A stretch of DNA of 62,753 bases, taken from Mobiluncus sp963511525. Lineage in GTDB: Bacteria > Actinomycetota > Actinomycetes > Actinomycetales > Actinomycetaceae. The stretch spans positions 1 through 62,753 of the forward strand of contig NZ_CAUPIY010000012.1 in the NCBI RefSeq assembly GCF_963511525.1, given 5' to 3'. Every line of letters starts with the position of its first letter. Within the stretch, counting starts at the first letter, position 1. The translations under genes and the position numbers were made by a program. Shown one piece after another: positions 1-9,169 of this stretch. Below the pieces are notes generated by a model. That model was not told where the DNA came from. It was given only the letters and a program-made list of their open reading frames with translations, and made no database searches.

Positions 1-115
1 AAACTATATGAGGCACCACATCACCTACGCGCTCAAAATACATAAGGTACGCCGGAGGGTTGACAAGGAGACCAATCTGTGATAAAAAGAGCCATCATGG
101 TATCGAGGAGGAATC

Positions 116-985
116 ATGAAATCAATGATCTTTTCTATGTCAACTTTGACTCTAATGGCCTTGCTTTGCACAGGAACGAGTATAGCTTCAGGTGCAACCA
201 ATGACTCAGATAAAATCAATACTAATGACAGTAGTCAAAGTATTGGAATGATAGATCAACTACCTGTAACTGAGGATTACAGCCTGGATTCTGTAATGAC
301 AGAGCAGGAGTCGCATTCATTCCTAAATAAGTTAAATCTCGCAGTAGCAGGTGGGACAATGAGCTTAGAAGAGGCTCAGCAAGAAGCCTTGAAAGAAAGC
401 TTAGTATTTCATAGTCATCCTCTAAGAGCTAATCCTGATTTCCCTAATTCTGAGACCCTATCAAATACGCCTTATGTAAGTCAGGGGCAAAATGGAAAAT
501 ATTGCGGCCCCGCAAGTGGAACAATGATAGCACGCCAATGGGGTAAACCCATCTCGATTGGGACCATGGCTAATTATATGCAAACCGATAAATACCAAAT
601 GACGGACTGGAGCAGGGGGCAATTCGTACGTGGATTAAGTCTCGCTTTGGGAAAGAGCTTTTATTCGCAGCATAATAGTCCTAGCGCTATTTCGATAACT
701 ACCGCATTTCAAACAACTGTTGGACACTATAAGCATCCTATCGCAGCCGACACAGTAGAATTCAAAGGTGGCATAACTTATAACAACCACGCACAACCTA
801 CGAACAATCCTCGTGGTCATTGGATAGTAGGCTATGGCTACCGCAATAATGGAAGTTCAGGATTCTGGTACGATCCGGGAGCAGCATATCTCAATAGCCA
901 TGGCTCTAATGGCGTTAACACAACCTTTTTTGCAGACAGTAATTTTATGTATCAATTTTTGCAAAGCAACGGTATCGTTTTTTAA
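116..985 (+). CDS. Secreted C39-like papain-fold cysteine peptidase
   Basis: 289 residues. The N-terminus (MKSMIFSMSTLTLMALLCTG) is a classical signal peptide, so the protein is exported. Residues about 115-260 resemble the C39-like peptidase fold: Cys in KYCGPASGTM, His in GHWIVGYGY and an acidic partner in WYDPG. The substrate is unknown. The start follows a strong RBS (gaggagg, 104-110) six bases before ATG. The lipoprotein gene begins 12 nt downstream, so the two are probably co-transcribed. Codon use is far more AT-rich than the chromosome beyond 2.3 kb, which suggests horizontal acquisition. It lacks the ABC and membrane domains of bacteriocin-exporter C39 peptidases, so a stand-alone hydrolase is the better reading. 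Confidence 0.75.
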   Translation: MKSMIFSMSTLTLMALLCTGTSIASGATNDSDKINTNDSSQSIGMIDQLPVTEDYSLDSVMTEQESHSFLNKLNLAVAGGTMSLEEAQQEALKESLVFHSHPLRANPDFPNSETLSNTPYVSQGQNGKYCGPASGTMIARQWGKPISIGTMANYMQTDKYQMTDWSRGQFVRGLSLALGKSFYSQHNSPSAISITTAFQTTVGHYKHPIAADTVEFKGGITYNNHAQPTNNPRGHWIVGYGYRNNGSSGFWYDPGAAYLNSHGSNGVNTTFFADSNFMYQFLQSNGIVF

Positions 986-997
986 AAATTATAAACC

Positions 998-2293
998 ATG
1001 CTTACCCAACGAACTGCAGTACTTTTTTTAGCGAGCTTTTTGCTGTTGTCACTGACGGGTTGTGCATCTACGAGTGCTGTAACCACGGCACCTAAAACCG
1101 GTACAGACCAAGCAGAAAATAAAATTCTTTCTAAGGATAAGGCGACAAATATCCTTAGTGAAGGCACTTATTTTTTTGACCAGCGTATTAATTACACACC
1201 CGATTCCGAAGCAATACAAGATGCATACGAACTTATGGATAGTAATGGTATATTCCCCTGTTACCGTAAAGCCCAAGAAACTTCGCCATTTACCAATAAC
1301 GAACCCAACGGCGAATTTTGGTGGTGCCAAGCTACAGAGGGAGGATTAAAGCAATTATCCCAAATACCATTCCCACCAAACGTTCCACCAAAAGGTCAAC
1401 AGATTTCATACATTTCCAGGCTTGGTAACCAGCTTCTATTCATTATTTCAGGAGCTTATGATGAAACTGCTGAAAGCAACTGGCAACTCGCCTTTTTTGA
1501 TGGTCAAACCACCCGAACCGTTGTGTCAAGCAAAGACTACACTGATAAACCAATCAAGATGGCTGCGGAGCCCTGGCACATTGGACTGTGCGATGGAAAG
1601 GCCTATTGGGCTACCTTTGATATGCTGCAAGCAGATAACCGTCCAAAGAACTCTGCGTACATCTATACAACTCCAGTCAACAGCAAGTCCAGTCCTCAAA
1701 TTGTTGCGAAAAATGTTACGTCCTTTAAGCTTAGTAAACAATGTGATTTAGCCATATACTACCAGCAAGATACGGCAAAAAATTCCCGAACCTCACCTAA
1801 AATCGACCTTTTTCACGGAAAATCAAAAATCAATTCTATTATTTTACATAGCAACATTAGCAACCTCTACGGTTTTGCTCATGATTACTTTATATATCGG
1901 TCCACTGAGACAACTTCACAAAATGATTTAATTATAGAGAACCTACAAAATCATCACAAAATCACTTTTAGAGACACGCCTTGCAAGAACATTCCAAATA
2001 TAAACGAAGTAGGCACCAGTTACTTCTATTTTACCTGCGCAGACTCTAATTACTCTTCAGTTGATACATTTTTATATGACCTAAACTCTAACAATTATTA
2101 TATCGTGCCAGATTCCTATGCCGGTTTTGCTTCGACCAACAGCGAGAAATGTATGAATACAAGCGATTGTTTTTTGGTGTCTTGGAGCAAAACTGATTAT
2201 GTTATACCAATCGCAGAACATCGGAAAAACAAATTGTTTTCGATAACCCAAAGCTACGCCTACTGGTCACCAGATTTACATAACCGTCTCTGA
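998..2293 (+). CDS. Putative secreted lipoprotein, unknown function
   Basis: 431 residues with a lipoprotein signal peptide: hydrophobic core and lipobox LTGC at residues about 20-23, predicting lipidation of the Cys and anchoring outside the membrane. The mature part has no domain I recognise. It contains several Cys residues and beta-rich stretches of Trp/Phe/Tyr-containing repeats that could form a propeller-like fold (inference). It starts 12 nt after the C39-like peptidase stop, in the same AT-rich island, so a functional pair (peptidase plus surface partner, or toxin plus protective lipoprotein) is possible but unproven. No clear RBS precedes the ATG; translational coupling to the upstream gene is plausible. 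Confidence 0.65.
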   Translation: MLTQRTAVLFLASFLLLSLTGCASTSAVTTAPKTGTDQAENKILSKDKATNILSEGTYFFDQRINYTPDSEAIQDAYELMDSNGIFPCYRKAQETSPFTNNEPNGEFWWCQATEGGLKQLSQIPFPPNVPPKGQQISYISRLGNQLLFIISGAYDETAESNWQLAFFDGQTTRTVVSSKDYTDKPIKMAAEPWHIGLCDGKAYWATFDMLQADNRPKNSAYIYTTPVNSKSSPQIVAKNVTSFKLSKQCDLAIYYQQDTAKNSRTSPKIDLFHGKSKINSIILHSNISNLYGFAHDYFIYRSTETTSQNDLIIENLQNHHKITFRDTPCKNIPNINEVGTSYFYFTCADSNYSSVDTFLYDLNSNNYYIVPDSYAGFASTNSEKCMNTSDCFLVSWSKTDYVIPIAEHRKNKLFSITQSYAYWSPDLHNRL

Positions 2294-2354
2294 TTACCGT
2301 TTCCCGTACTCCGTGCGTCACGTCGCACCCGGTCGAGTGCTCCTGAATCAAGGA

Positions 2355-2738
2355 GCGGAAAAGCCGGGCGTAAGCCGGATTCTGTAACGCGCTTTGTTGC
2401 CGCCGCGCGCCGGTAGCCATTTCTCTGGAAGGCCGGTTACCCGACCTCTCTAGCAGCCTACCCGCAGGCTTTGAACGGGCCGCTCAGCCTGCTGCTTGGC
2501 CTTGCTCCGGGTGGGGTTTACCCTGCCACGACTGTCGCCAGCCGCGCGGTGAGCTCTTACCTCGCCTTTTCACCCTTACCTCACCGTGCATAAGCCCGGT
2601 GGGGCGGTTTCGCTTTCTGTGGCACTGTCCCGCGGGTCACCCCGGGTGGCCGTTAGCCATCACCCTGCCCTGTGGAGTCCGGACTTTCCTCGGGCTCATC
2701 GAATGACTCGCCCGCGGCTACCTGCCCGGCTTTTCCGC
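2355..2738 (-). ncRNA. rnpB: RNase P RNA
   Basis: Catalytic RNA that removes tRNA 5' leaders. Read on the minus strand it contains the conserved GAGGAAAGTCCGGACTCC and ACAGGGCAGGGTGATGGC blocks near its 5' end and the closing 3' part. The two ends (2355-2369 and 2724-2738) are perfectly complementary over 15 bp, forming helix P1 and fixing the boundaries at about 384 nt. It lies directly downstream of the coiled-coil gene at 2751-3476 on the same strand, a common actinobacterial arrangement. Some short open frames cross it but are shadows. Confidence 0.95.
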
Positions 2739-2750
2739 CCGATTATTGTA

Positions 2751-3476
2751 CTACTTACGCACCAAAATGACTTCGTGGTCCTCGCTGACGATGACATCAT
2801 CGGGAGCCGCGATGTTTAAACGCGAGATTTCAGCCATCGAAAATTCCAAATCCATCCCGACTGACTGGTTCCCGCTGACCGCCACTACCCCGATTCCCCC
2901 GGTCGCCCGTTTGCAAGTTTCGTATTCCTGCAGCAAATCGGCGGGTAGGGTGGCGGCCAGTTCGTCTCGCTGGGTTTGCTGGCCGGTCAGTTCCTGCTGC
3001 AGTTCGCCGGCAGCGCTGCCCGCTTCGGCTTGTGCTTCGTCGAACTCAACAGCCAGTTCCGCGCGGCGGTTTTCCACCTGCTTCACTTTTTCACTAGCGC
3101 GTTCCAGCGCGTCCAACGCGTCCAGGGCACTGTCTTCCAGTTCGCCCTGACGCGTCGCCAGCTGAGCGAGTTCAGCTTGGATGCGTTCCATCTCTTTGGG
3201 GCTCAACTGGCCCGAATCCAAGCGTTCACGTTGAGTCTTCGCCCGCTCCTGAACTTTACTGACTTCCCCTTCGGCTTGTTTCAAAGCCCGGTTCAAGTCG
3301 TTGCGAGCGGAAGTCGCCAAAGCCAGCGCGGAGCGCAGCTTGTCCTGCTCAACTTTGATTTGTTCCAGACGCGCCGCGGCCGGAATGCTGGCCAGAGAGT
3401 GTTTCAACCCGGCAATCTTTCGATCTAGGACCTGCAGGTCCAAAAGTTTTTCTTGGTCTTCGGGCGCAGCTTTCAT
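2751..3476 (-). CDS. Coiled-coil protein of the C4 zinc-ribbon (DUF164) family with a degenerate ribbon
   Basis: 241 residues. Residues about 20-170 form a long charged coiled coil (many Glu/Lys/Gln heptads such as ALKQAEGEVSKVQERAKTQR), followed by a small C-terminal domain. In the family that domain carries two CxxC zinc knuckles; here the corresponding positions read SVGM and SEDH, so the zinc ligands are missing. The single Cys (ETCKRATGG) is not in a knuckle. Family members are often next to Nif3-like genes and rnpB, exactly as here, and their role is not established. It is probably co-transcribed with the Nif3-like gene upstream (59 nt gap). Confidence 0.85.
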   Translation of the reverse strand: MKAAPEDQEKLLDLQVLDRKIAGLKHSLASIPAAARLEQIKVEQDKLRSALALATSARNDLNRALKQAEGEVSKVQERAKTQRERLDSGQLSPKEMERIQAELAQLATRQGELEDSALDALDALERASEKVKQVENRRAELAVEFDEAQAEAGSAAGELQQELTGQQTQRDELAATLPADLLQEYETCKRATGGIGVVAVSGNQSVGMDLEFSMAEISRLNIAAPDDVIVSEDHEVILVRK

Positions 3477-3535
3477 TGACTTCTTCCTTGCAGATTCTCG
3501 GGGTCGTTTTCTAAATCGTAGCTTGATTTCAGGTA

Positions 3536-4423
3536 TTAGTTTATCGAACCGCAGCCGGCATCGTCCGGCTCAGTTTCGTCCTCGGTGACGGTGGGGATAT
3601 AGGCGTCCCAGGGCTCGGAAATGACCGTGCTGATTTTCGTTTCCAGGGGTTTCCCGATTTCACCGGCCCACAGGTTCAACGCGGTTTCTAAGCGGGGCAG
3701 CCACATCCATTCACTGGCCCAATGCGACGGCATAATGAGGGCGGGAGCCCCGTCCATCTCCAGGAAATCCAGCGCCGGGTGGTGACGCAAATCGGCGGTC
3801 ACGAACACATCCGCGCCGGCATCTAAGGCTGCGGGCAGCAGGGATTGACCCGACCCGCCACTGACCGCCACCGTCTTGACGGCACGGTCAAAGTCACCCG
3901 CCACCAGCAAACCTGCTGGTGAATCGGGCAATAGGTTCGCCAGACGGCTGGCGACCTCCCCCACCGTGGTGGGCGTGACCGGGCCGACTCGTCCGATGCC
4001 CAAGGACGTGTCGGCGGGGGCGGGCTGCAGCGGCCGCCAGGTCTGCGGGTTGAGTCCCGCTGCTTGGGCCAGGGATTCCGCCACCCCATCACGTGCCGAG
4101 TCCGCGTTGGTGTGGGCGTTAAACAGGGCTGCCCCGCCGCGAATCAGGCGATGTACCACCCGACCTTTGGCAGTATCAGTAGACACAAAAGAAGTGCCGC
4201 GCAGGAACAGAGGGTGGTGCGTAATGACCAGCTGCGCCCCCCACTCGAGGGCCTCGTCCACGACCGGCTCGACCGGGTCCACAGCGAGCAGAATCCGGGT
4301 CACCGGGTCGCCCCGATCCCCGCAAATCAACCCGACCCGATCCCAATCTTCCTGCAGCTCGGGCGCAAAACGCGCGTCCATCCACTCACAAATTTCACCT
4401 ACGGTCAATCCGGTATTTCGCAT
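3536..4423 (-). CDS. Nif3-like dinuclear metal centre protein
   Basis: 295 residues, matching the Nif3/YbgI family (usual length 250-380). Metal-binding residues are visible: ITHHPLF (two His), the acidic/His run HTNADSARDGV, and C-terminal PSHWASEW with His and Glu. The family forms hexameric rings with two metals per subunit; some members are annotated as GTP cyclohydrolase I type 2, but the true substrate is uncertain. The gene is divergent from the acyl-CoA ligase gene with only 49 bp between the starts, and is followed by the coiled-coil gene and rnpB on the same strand. Confidence 0.9.
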   Translation of the reverse strand: MRNTGLTVGEICEWMDARFAPELQEDWDRVGLICGDRGDPVTRILLAVDPVEPVVDEALEWGAQLVITHHPLFLRGTSFVSTDTAKGRVVHRLIRGGAALFNAHTNADSARDGVAESLAQAAGLNPQTWRPLQPAPADTSLGIGRVGPVTPTTVGEVASRLANLLPDSPAGLLVAGDFDRAVKTVAVSGGSGQSLLPAALDAGADVFVTADLRHHPALDFLEMDGAPALIMPSHWASEWMWLPRLETALNLWAGEIGKPLETKISTVISEPWDAYIPTVTEDETEPDDAGCGSIN

Positions 4424-4472
4424 ACTCTCATCCTAGCGAACTTCGATTTGCCCCTGTTGATAACCTAGAACA

Positions 4473-6092
4473 GTGGTCGATTATTCCCCGATGAGATTCC
4501 TGCAAGCAGCCGCTTTACGCCACCCTGGGCGCACTTCGATGATTTGGATTGCCCAGGGAGTCAGCGCTGAAACCATCGCTGCGTCCAGTTTTGCCCCGCC
4601 AACTTGGAATGTGGCCCAGACACTGGCGCGCGCCACCAAGCTGGCACTCCAGTTTCGGTCTTGGGGCGTTGCGCCCGGCGAGCGCGTGGTCGTGATTGGG
4701 AAAAACTCCCCGTGGCACCTACTGACTTTCGTGGCCGCCGCGGCCATTCCGGCGATTACAGTACCGTTGGATCAAAACCTGCCAGCACCGGAGTTGGCAA
4801 AAATCCTGGCGCATTGCGACCCGAAAATCATCATTTGCGATATTGCCCAGCACGAAAAACTTGCGGACTGCGGCCCCACCGCGAACCCCCGCCCCCGCCT
4901 CGTGACGTACTCTGACCTGGAGGATTGCCTAGAGCCGCGCGACGACTCGACCCCGCCCGTGACGTTGGCGCTCGCTGCCACCAAAATGCTGGGCGAACTA
5001 CCCGAATGCGGGGACGATGTACCCGGCGCGATTATCTATACTTCCGGCACCGCCGCTCACCCGAAAGGCACGCTGCTGACGTACAAAAATATGTGGTGGG
5101 GCTGCACGAATTTCCGCGAAGTGTTTGAGTATTCTCCGGCCACCGTCGAGGCGGTAACGGCTCCCCTGTCACATATCGGCGGGTTCAACGGCACGACGAC
5201 GGACATTTTTTCCCACGGCGGCACGGTCATCATTTTTGAGAAGTTCGATTCGGCCGCTGTCCTCGCCGCTATCGAGAAGTATCGGGTCGAGATGATGTTC
5301 GCGGTGCCGACCATGTACCGGATGCTGGTGCGCGAGGTCCGGCAGGCGGCACAATCCGGGCGGCCGGTAGACACGTCTCGATTCACAAAAGCCCTGGTGG
5401 GCGGCGCACCGTGGGATGAACAGCTGGCCGCTGACATGATTGGCTTGGGGTGGAACCCCATCAACATTTGGGGCATGACCGAGCAAAGCGCTTCAGGAGC
5501 CGCCCTGACCACGGACGTCATGGCGGGGCGCGAACTGGCGGTAGGCCGGGCATTTCCGCATACCGAGCTGCGTATCGTTGACGGAGCTGAAAAACCGGTC
5601 GAACCTGGAGTGATTGGCCAGTTGGAATGCCGCGGTCCCAGCGTGACGCGGGAATACTTCCGTAATCCGGAACTGAACGCCGCCCTCATTGACCCGCATA
5701 CGGGCTGGTTACGGACCGGGGACTTGGGATTTTTTGATGCTGACGGTTTCCTTCACCTAGTGGGACGCCTGACCGACACGATCAACTCCGGCGGGGAAAA
5801 GGTGTTTTCGCAGCGGGTCGCCGCGGTGCTCTCGCGTCATCCGGGGGTATCAGAAGCGCGGGTCGTCGGGGTTCCCGACCCGACTTGGGGTGAAATCGTG
5901 GCCGCGGTGGTGGTGCAAACCCCAGACATACCCGAAAACACGGAACCACTCAGCTTGGAACAACTCCAAGACTTCGCCCGCCCGCACCTGACGAAAGCGG
6001 AACTCCCCCGAGCCATGCGCCTCGTGAGCCGCATCCCGCTAAACTCGAACGGCAAACCTGACCGGCAAGGGCTTTTGGCGCTGTTCCAATAA
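4473..6092 (+). CDS. AMP-forming acyl-CoA ligase / adenylate-forming enzyme
   Basis: 539 residues of the ANL superfamily, which activates a carboxylic acid with ATP and usually transfers it to CoA. Visible motifs: A3 loop YTSGTAAHPKGT, the WGMTEQSA A5 region, GWLRTGDLG (A7), GRLTDTINSGGEKV (A8 hinge) and the catalytic Lys in SNGKPDRQG near the C-terminus. The A3 loop has TAA where most have TTG. The substrate cannot be read from sequence; medium- or long-chain fatty acid is a guess. The start is a GTG at 4473 (next in-frame ATG at 4491) with no good RBS, so the message may be leaderless. Divergent from the Nif3-like gene. Confidence 0.85.
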   Translation: MVDYSPMRFLQAAALRHPGRTSMIWIAQGVSAETIAASSFAPPTWNVAQTLARATKLALQFRSWGVAPGERVVVIGKNSPWHLLTFVAAAAIPAITVPLDQNLPAPELAKILAHCDPKIIICDIAQHEKLADCGPTANPRPRLVTYSDLEDCLEPRDDSTPPVTLALAATKMLGELPECGDDVPGAIIYTSGTAAHPKGTLLTYKNMWWGCTNFREVFEYSPATVEAVTAPLSHIGGFNGTTTDIFSHGGTVIIFEKFDSAAVLAAIEKYRVEMMFAVPTMYRMLVREVRQAAQSGRPVDTSRFTKALVGGAPWDEQLAADMIGLGWNPINIWGMTEQSASGAALTTDVMAGRELAVGRAFPHTELRIVDGAEKPVEPGVIGQLECRGPSVTREYFRNPELNAALIDPHTGWLRTGDLGFFDADGFLHLVGRLTDTINSGGEKVFSQRVAAVLSRHPGVSEARVVGVPDPTWGEIVAAVVVQTPDIPENTEPLSLEQLQDFARPHLTKAELPRAMRLVSRIPLNSNGKPDRQGLLALFQ

Positions 6093-6128
6093 CCCCCGAA
6101 TCGCCCGCCCACACATTCAGGCACGCGA

Positions 6129-7151
6129 TTACCGCTGTTTTTCCCGTTCCACGACCGCTTCGGCTTCTTGACGAGCCGGGGGGCGATCCTGCTCCAGATG
6201 CGCAAACTGGGGCGGAATGAAACGTTCGTAGTGCCGCATCGCCTGCGCCCACAGCTTGCCGGCACGATACGAAGAGCGCACCAGCGGCCCCGACATGCAC
6301 GCGGCGAACCCCATATCCAACGCCAGCTCCTTGAGCTGCACAAATTCTTCGGGCTTGACCCAGCGCACCACCGGCAGGTACCGCTCGGAGGGACGCAAGT
6401 ATTGGGTCAGGGTTAAGATATCTACCCCCGCGTCGAGCATATCGCGCATCGTCGCTTCGATTTCCTCGGGTTCTTCGCCCAGTCCCAGCATCAGGTTCGA
6501 CTTCGTGATTAGCCCGAACTGTTTGGCTTGGGTGATGACGTCCAAGGAACGCGCGTAGGTGAACGCGGGACGCACCGTGTGCATCAGGCGTGCCACCGTT
6601 TCCAAGTTGTGGCCAAAGACCTGGGGCTCGCTGGCAAAGACTTCCTCCAGGGCCACGGATTTGCCTTGAAAATCATCGACCAGCAGTTCCACTCCGGTTT
6701 CGGGACAGAGCGCGCGAATCTGGCGGACCGACTCGGCGTATAGCCACGACGCCCCGTTTTCCAGGTCGTCGCGAGACACCCCGGTGACCGTCACGTACTT
6801 CAGCCCCAGATGTTTGACCGTTTCGGCGAGGCGACGCGGCTCATCACGGTCGTAGCCCTCCGGCTTGCCCGAAGCCACATCACAAAACCCGCACCGGCGG
6901 GTACACAAGGCCCCACCAATCAGGAAAGTCGCCTCCCGGTCTTCCCAACATTCAAAAATGTTGGGGCACCCCGCTTCGGCGCAAACCGTGTGCAGCCCCG
7001 CCCCCTGCATGAGGGAACGCATTTCCTGGTATTCCGGCCCGGCTTTTGCCACCACCCGCAGCCAGCGCGGATGGTCCTCACGAGGTTGGCGCGCGTTGGC
7101 CACTTCCAGGCGCAACGGTTTTCGGTGCTGCGCGGACTCCAACGTGGACAT
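6129..7151 (-). CDS. lipA: Lipoyl synthase (radical SAM)
   Basis: 340 residues. Inserts two sulfurs into protein-bound octanoyl groups to make lipoate. Both iron-sulfur clusters are visible: the auxiliary cluster motif CAEAGCPNIFEC and the radical-SAM motif CTRRCGFC (CxxxCxxC). The GVSRDDLENGA and LGLGEEPEEI blocks are typical of LipA. The C-terminal conserved serine region (SSYRAG) is present, so the enzyme looks complete. It is on the same strand as the flavoprotein gene and lipB but separated from the former by a hairpin terminator, so it probably has its own promoter between 7152 and 7257. Confidence 0.97.
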   Translation of the reverse strand: MSTLESAQHRKPLRLEVANARQPREDHPRWLRVVAKAGPEYQEMRSLMQGAGLHTVCAEAGCPNIFECWEDREATFLIGGALCTRRCGFCDVASGKPEGYDRDEPRRLAETVKHLGLKYVTVTGVSRDDLENGASWLYAESVRQIRALCPETGVELLVDDFQGKSVALEEVFASEPQVFGHNLETVARLMHTVRPAFTYARSLDVITQAKQFGLITKSNLMLGLGEEPEEIEATMRDMLDAGVDILTLTQYLRPSERYLPVVRWVKPEEFVQLKELALDMGFAACMSGPLVRSSYRAGKLWAQAMRHYERFIPPQFAHLEQDRPPARQEAEAVVEREKQR

Positions 7152-7257
7152 GGCGGCTCTCTCTCAGTCGGTTTGGGGACATTCTCTGTCCATTTTACTC
7201 ACGTTTCCCTCCGGCCTCACCACCGTTCCCGCGACAGTACACACGCGACAAAACAAT

Positions 7258-7289
7258 CCGGGAACCTCACCACGTGGTGAAGTTCCCGG
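7258..7289 (-). terminator. Hairpin terminator after the flavoprotein gene
   Basis: A 32-nt inverted repeat (ccgggaacctcaccac / gtggtgaagttcccgg, one internal mismatch) just downstream of the flavoprotein stop. On the minus strand it is followed by a weak T-rich tract (attgttttg). It separates the flavoprotein gene from lipA. Confidence 0.7.
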
Positions 7290-7311
7290 AAAGTCTGTTG
7301 GCCCGGTCGGG

Positions 7312-9120
7312 CTAGCGCGCTACGAACACCGGATTGTCGGCGAAAGCCTCGTCAGCAGCGGTGTTGGCGGCGATGTAACCAAAGACCAGCGCGGCCCCGA
7401 TGGAGGTGCCTCCTGCCGTATAGGTGTGGCCGATGACCGACTTGGTCGTGTTGCCGGCCGCCATCAGACCGGGGATAACGCTGCCGTCCTCACGAGTGAC
7501 GCGGGCTTTGGTGTCGATGACCAGACCGCCGGCCGTGCCGATGTCGCCGGGATACACCTGGGTGGCATAGAACGGACCTTTCTCCAAGCGTCCCAGCGAG
7601 GGGTTCGGCTGATGGTAACGGTTGGCATAGAACTTGTCGTGTTCGTTTTCGCCACGGTGGAAGTCCTCGTCGATGCCGCGGTCAGCGAAACCGTTGAACC
7701 TCTCAATCGTCTCGGCCAGGGCTGTTGGCGGCACGTCGATGGCTTCGGCCAGCTCATCCAGGGTGTCGCGGCGCACCAGGGCGCCCGATTCGTAATAAAC
7801 GTCGGGCAGTTCCACGCGGGGCATATGACCGTAGGCAAAGAAGTATTTGTCACGGAACTGCTGATCGAAAATCAGCCATGCCGGCATGTTTTCAGCGTCG
7901 CCCTCGCCTTTCCCAAAGATGCCGCCGTACAGGCCTTGACCGGCCGCGCAATAGGGCAGGGCTTCGTTCATGAACCGCTTGCCCTTGCCGTTGACCATGA
8001 GGGTGTGCGGCAGGGAACGGTCGGGAATGATGAAGCGTTCCTCGTCCTCAATCACGATGGGCTGGAACCCTTCGGTGCGCGGCAGCTTGATGACCGGCGA
8101 CCAGATGGCGTCAGCCATGTTGTCGATGGCCGCGCCATGTTTCATGCCCAGTTCGATTCCGTCGCCCGTGTTGCCTTCCACGCCTACGGTCCAGGTGCCG
8201 GTGATGGGGTGGCGCTGGTACTTTTGCCGCATCGCTTCGTTGCGTTCAAAGCCGCCACAAGCCAGGATGACGCCGTGGGTCGCGTTGATTTGGTACCGGG
8301 TGCCGTTGTGTTCCAGCACGACGCCGGTCACGCGCTCCTCCCCTTTGCCTTTCTTGCCTGCTTCGCCGCCCTCGGTGAGGAAGTCGACCAGGGCGTTTTG
8401 CAGTTTCACTTCCACTCCCTCACGCAGGACGGAGTACATAATGGCAGCGGTCAAGCCCGCGCCCATAGTGAGCGGGCGCTCGCCTTTGGCAAAGTGTTTC
8501 AGGTTGCGCCACAACAGTTTCATGCCTCGCACCCAGGGGCGCAGGTCGGTCATGGCCAGCAGCAAATCGGCCGAATCATAGGAGTTCATATCCACCGGAG
8601 ACATCGGACGGAAGTACGCTTTGACGTGCGTTTTCTCCCACGGTCCCAACAGGCGGGTATCGAAAGCGCCCGCTTCGACGCCGCGCCCGGTCTTGGCCGC
8701 GCCCGGGGCGTCCAGCCAATAGTCGGGGTAGCCTTCCATCCGCCTAAACTCCAGGTAGGGGCACGAAGCGGTGAGGAAGTCCATGCACTTCTTGCCTTCC
8801 TCCAGGAAGGTGTCAATCATTTCATCGCTGGTGCAGTCCCCCACCGTTGCTTTCATGTATTGGCGGCCCAGGTCAGTAGAATCCGAGCCTCCGAGTCGGG
8901 CGAAAACATTGTTTCCGGGTACCCACACCATGCCGGCGGATTTGGAGGTCGAACCTCCCCACTGGTCGCTTTTTTCGACCATCAATACTTTCAGACCACG
9001 CCTCGCGGCGGTCAGAGAAGCGGACAGGCCGGCAGCTCCGGAACCAACGACGATGACGTCATAGGTATCTTTGCTGGGACGGCCAAAGGGTTTACGAGCT
9101 GAAGACTTCTTTGTGTTCAT
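7312..9120 (-). CDS. FAD-dependent oxidoreductase (3-ketosteroid dehydrogenase / fumarate reductase flavoprotein type)
   Basis: 602 residues. The N-terminal Rossmann motif VIVVGSGAAGLSASLTAARR with Glu in VEKSDQWGG binds FAD; GGSTSKSAGMVW matches the KstD-like subgroup. C-terminal AAGNTTKSVIGHTYTAGG is the second FAD-contacting block. Family members reduce or desaturate small carbonyl or steroid substrates, or reduce fumarate-like acceptors; the actual substrate is not evident. There is no export signal and no heme or FMN domain, so it is cytoplasmic and needs a separate electron partner. It lies between lipB and lipA on the same strand. Confidence 0.85.
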   Translation of the reverse strand: MNTKKSSARKPFGRPSKDTYDVIVVGSGAAGLSASLTAARRGLKVLMVEKSDQWGGSTSKSAGMVWVPGNNVFARLGGSDSTDLGRQYMKATVGDCTSDEMIDTFLEEGKKCMDFLTASCPYLEFRRMEGYPDYWLDAPGAAKTGRGVEAGAFDTRLLGPWEKTHVKAYFRPMSPVDMNSYDSADLLLAMTDLRPWVRGMKLLWRNLKHFAKGERPLTMGAGLTAAIMYSVLREGVEVKLQNALVDFLTEGGEAGKKGKGEERVTGVVLEHNGTRYQINATHGVILACGGFERNEAMRQKYQRHPITGTWTVGVEGNTGDGIELGMKHGAAIDNMADAIWSPVIKLPRTEGFQPIVIEDEERFIIPDRSLPHTLMVNGKGKRFMNEALPYCAAGQGLYGGIFGKGEGDAENMPAWLIFDQQFRDKYFFAYGHMPRVELPDVYYESGALVRRDTLDELAEAIDVPPTALAETIERFNGFADRGIDEDFHRGENEHDKFYANRYHQPNPSLGRLEKGPFYATQVYPGDIGTAGGLVIDTKARVTREDGSVIPGLMAAGNTTKSVIGHTYTAGGTSIGAALVFGYIAANTAADEAFADNPVFVAR

Positions 9121-9169
9121 AAGCTAAATGCTAGACCACTTCGACGGCTCGCGTCAGGGTCTTCAGTCC

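Noticed and set aside
1..115. Possible upstream gene at the window start
   Set aside because: No convincing frame; it holds only the RBS of the C39-like gene and probably its promoter.
2586..2819. Open frames across rnpB
   Set aside because: The region folds as RNase P RNA with complementary ends; protein coding is not expected.
6865..9102. A 745-residue plus-strand open frame opposite lipA and the flavoprotein gene
   Set aside because: It is antisense to two clearly homologous genes; amino-acid composition is that of a GC-rich shadow frame.
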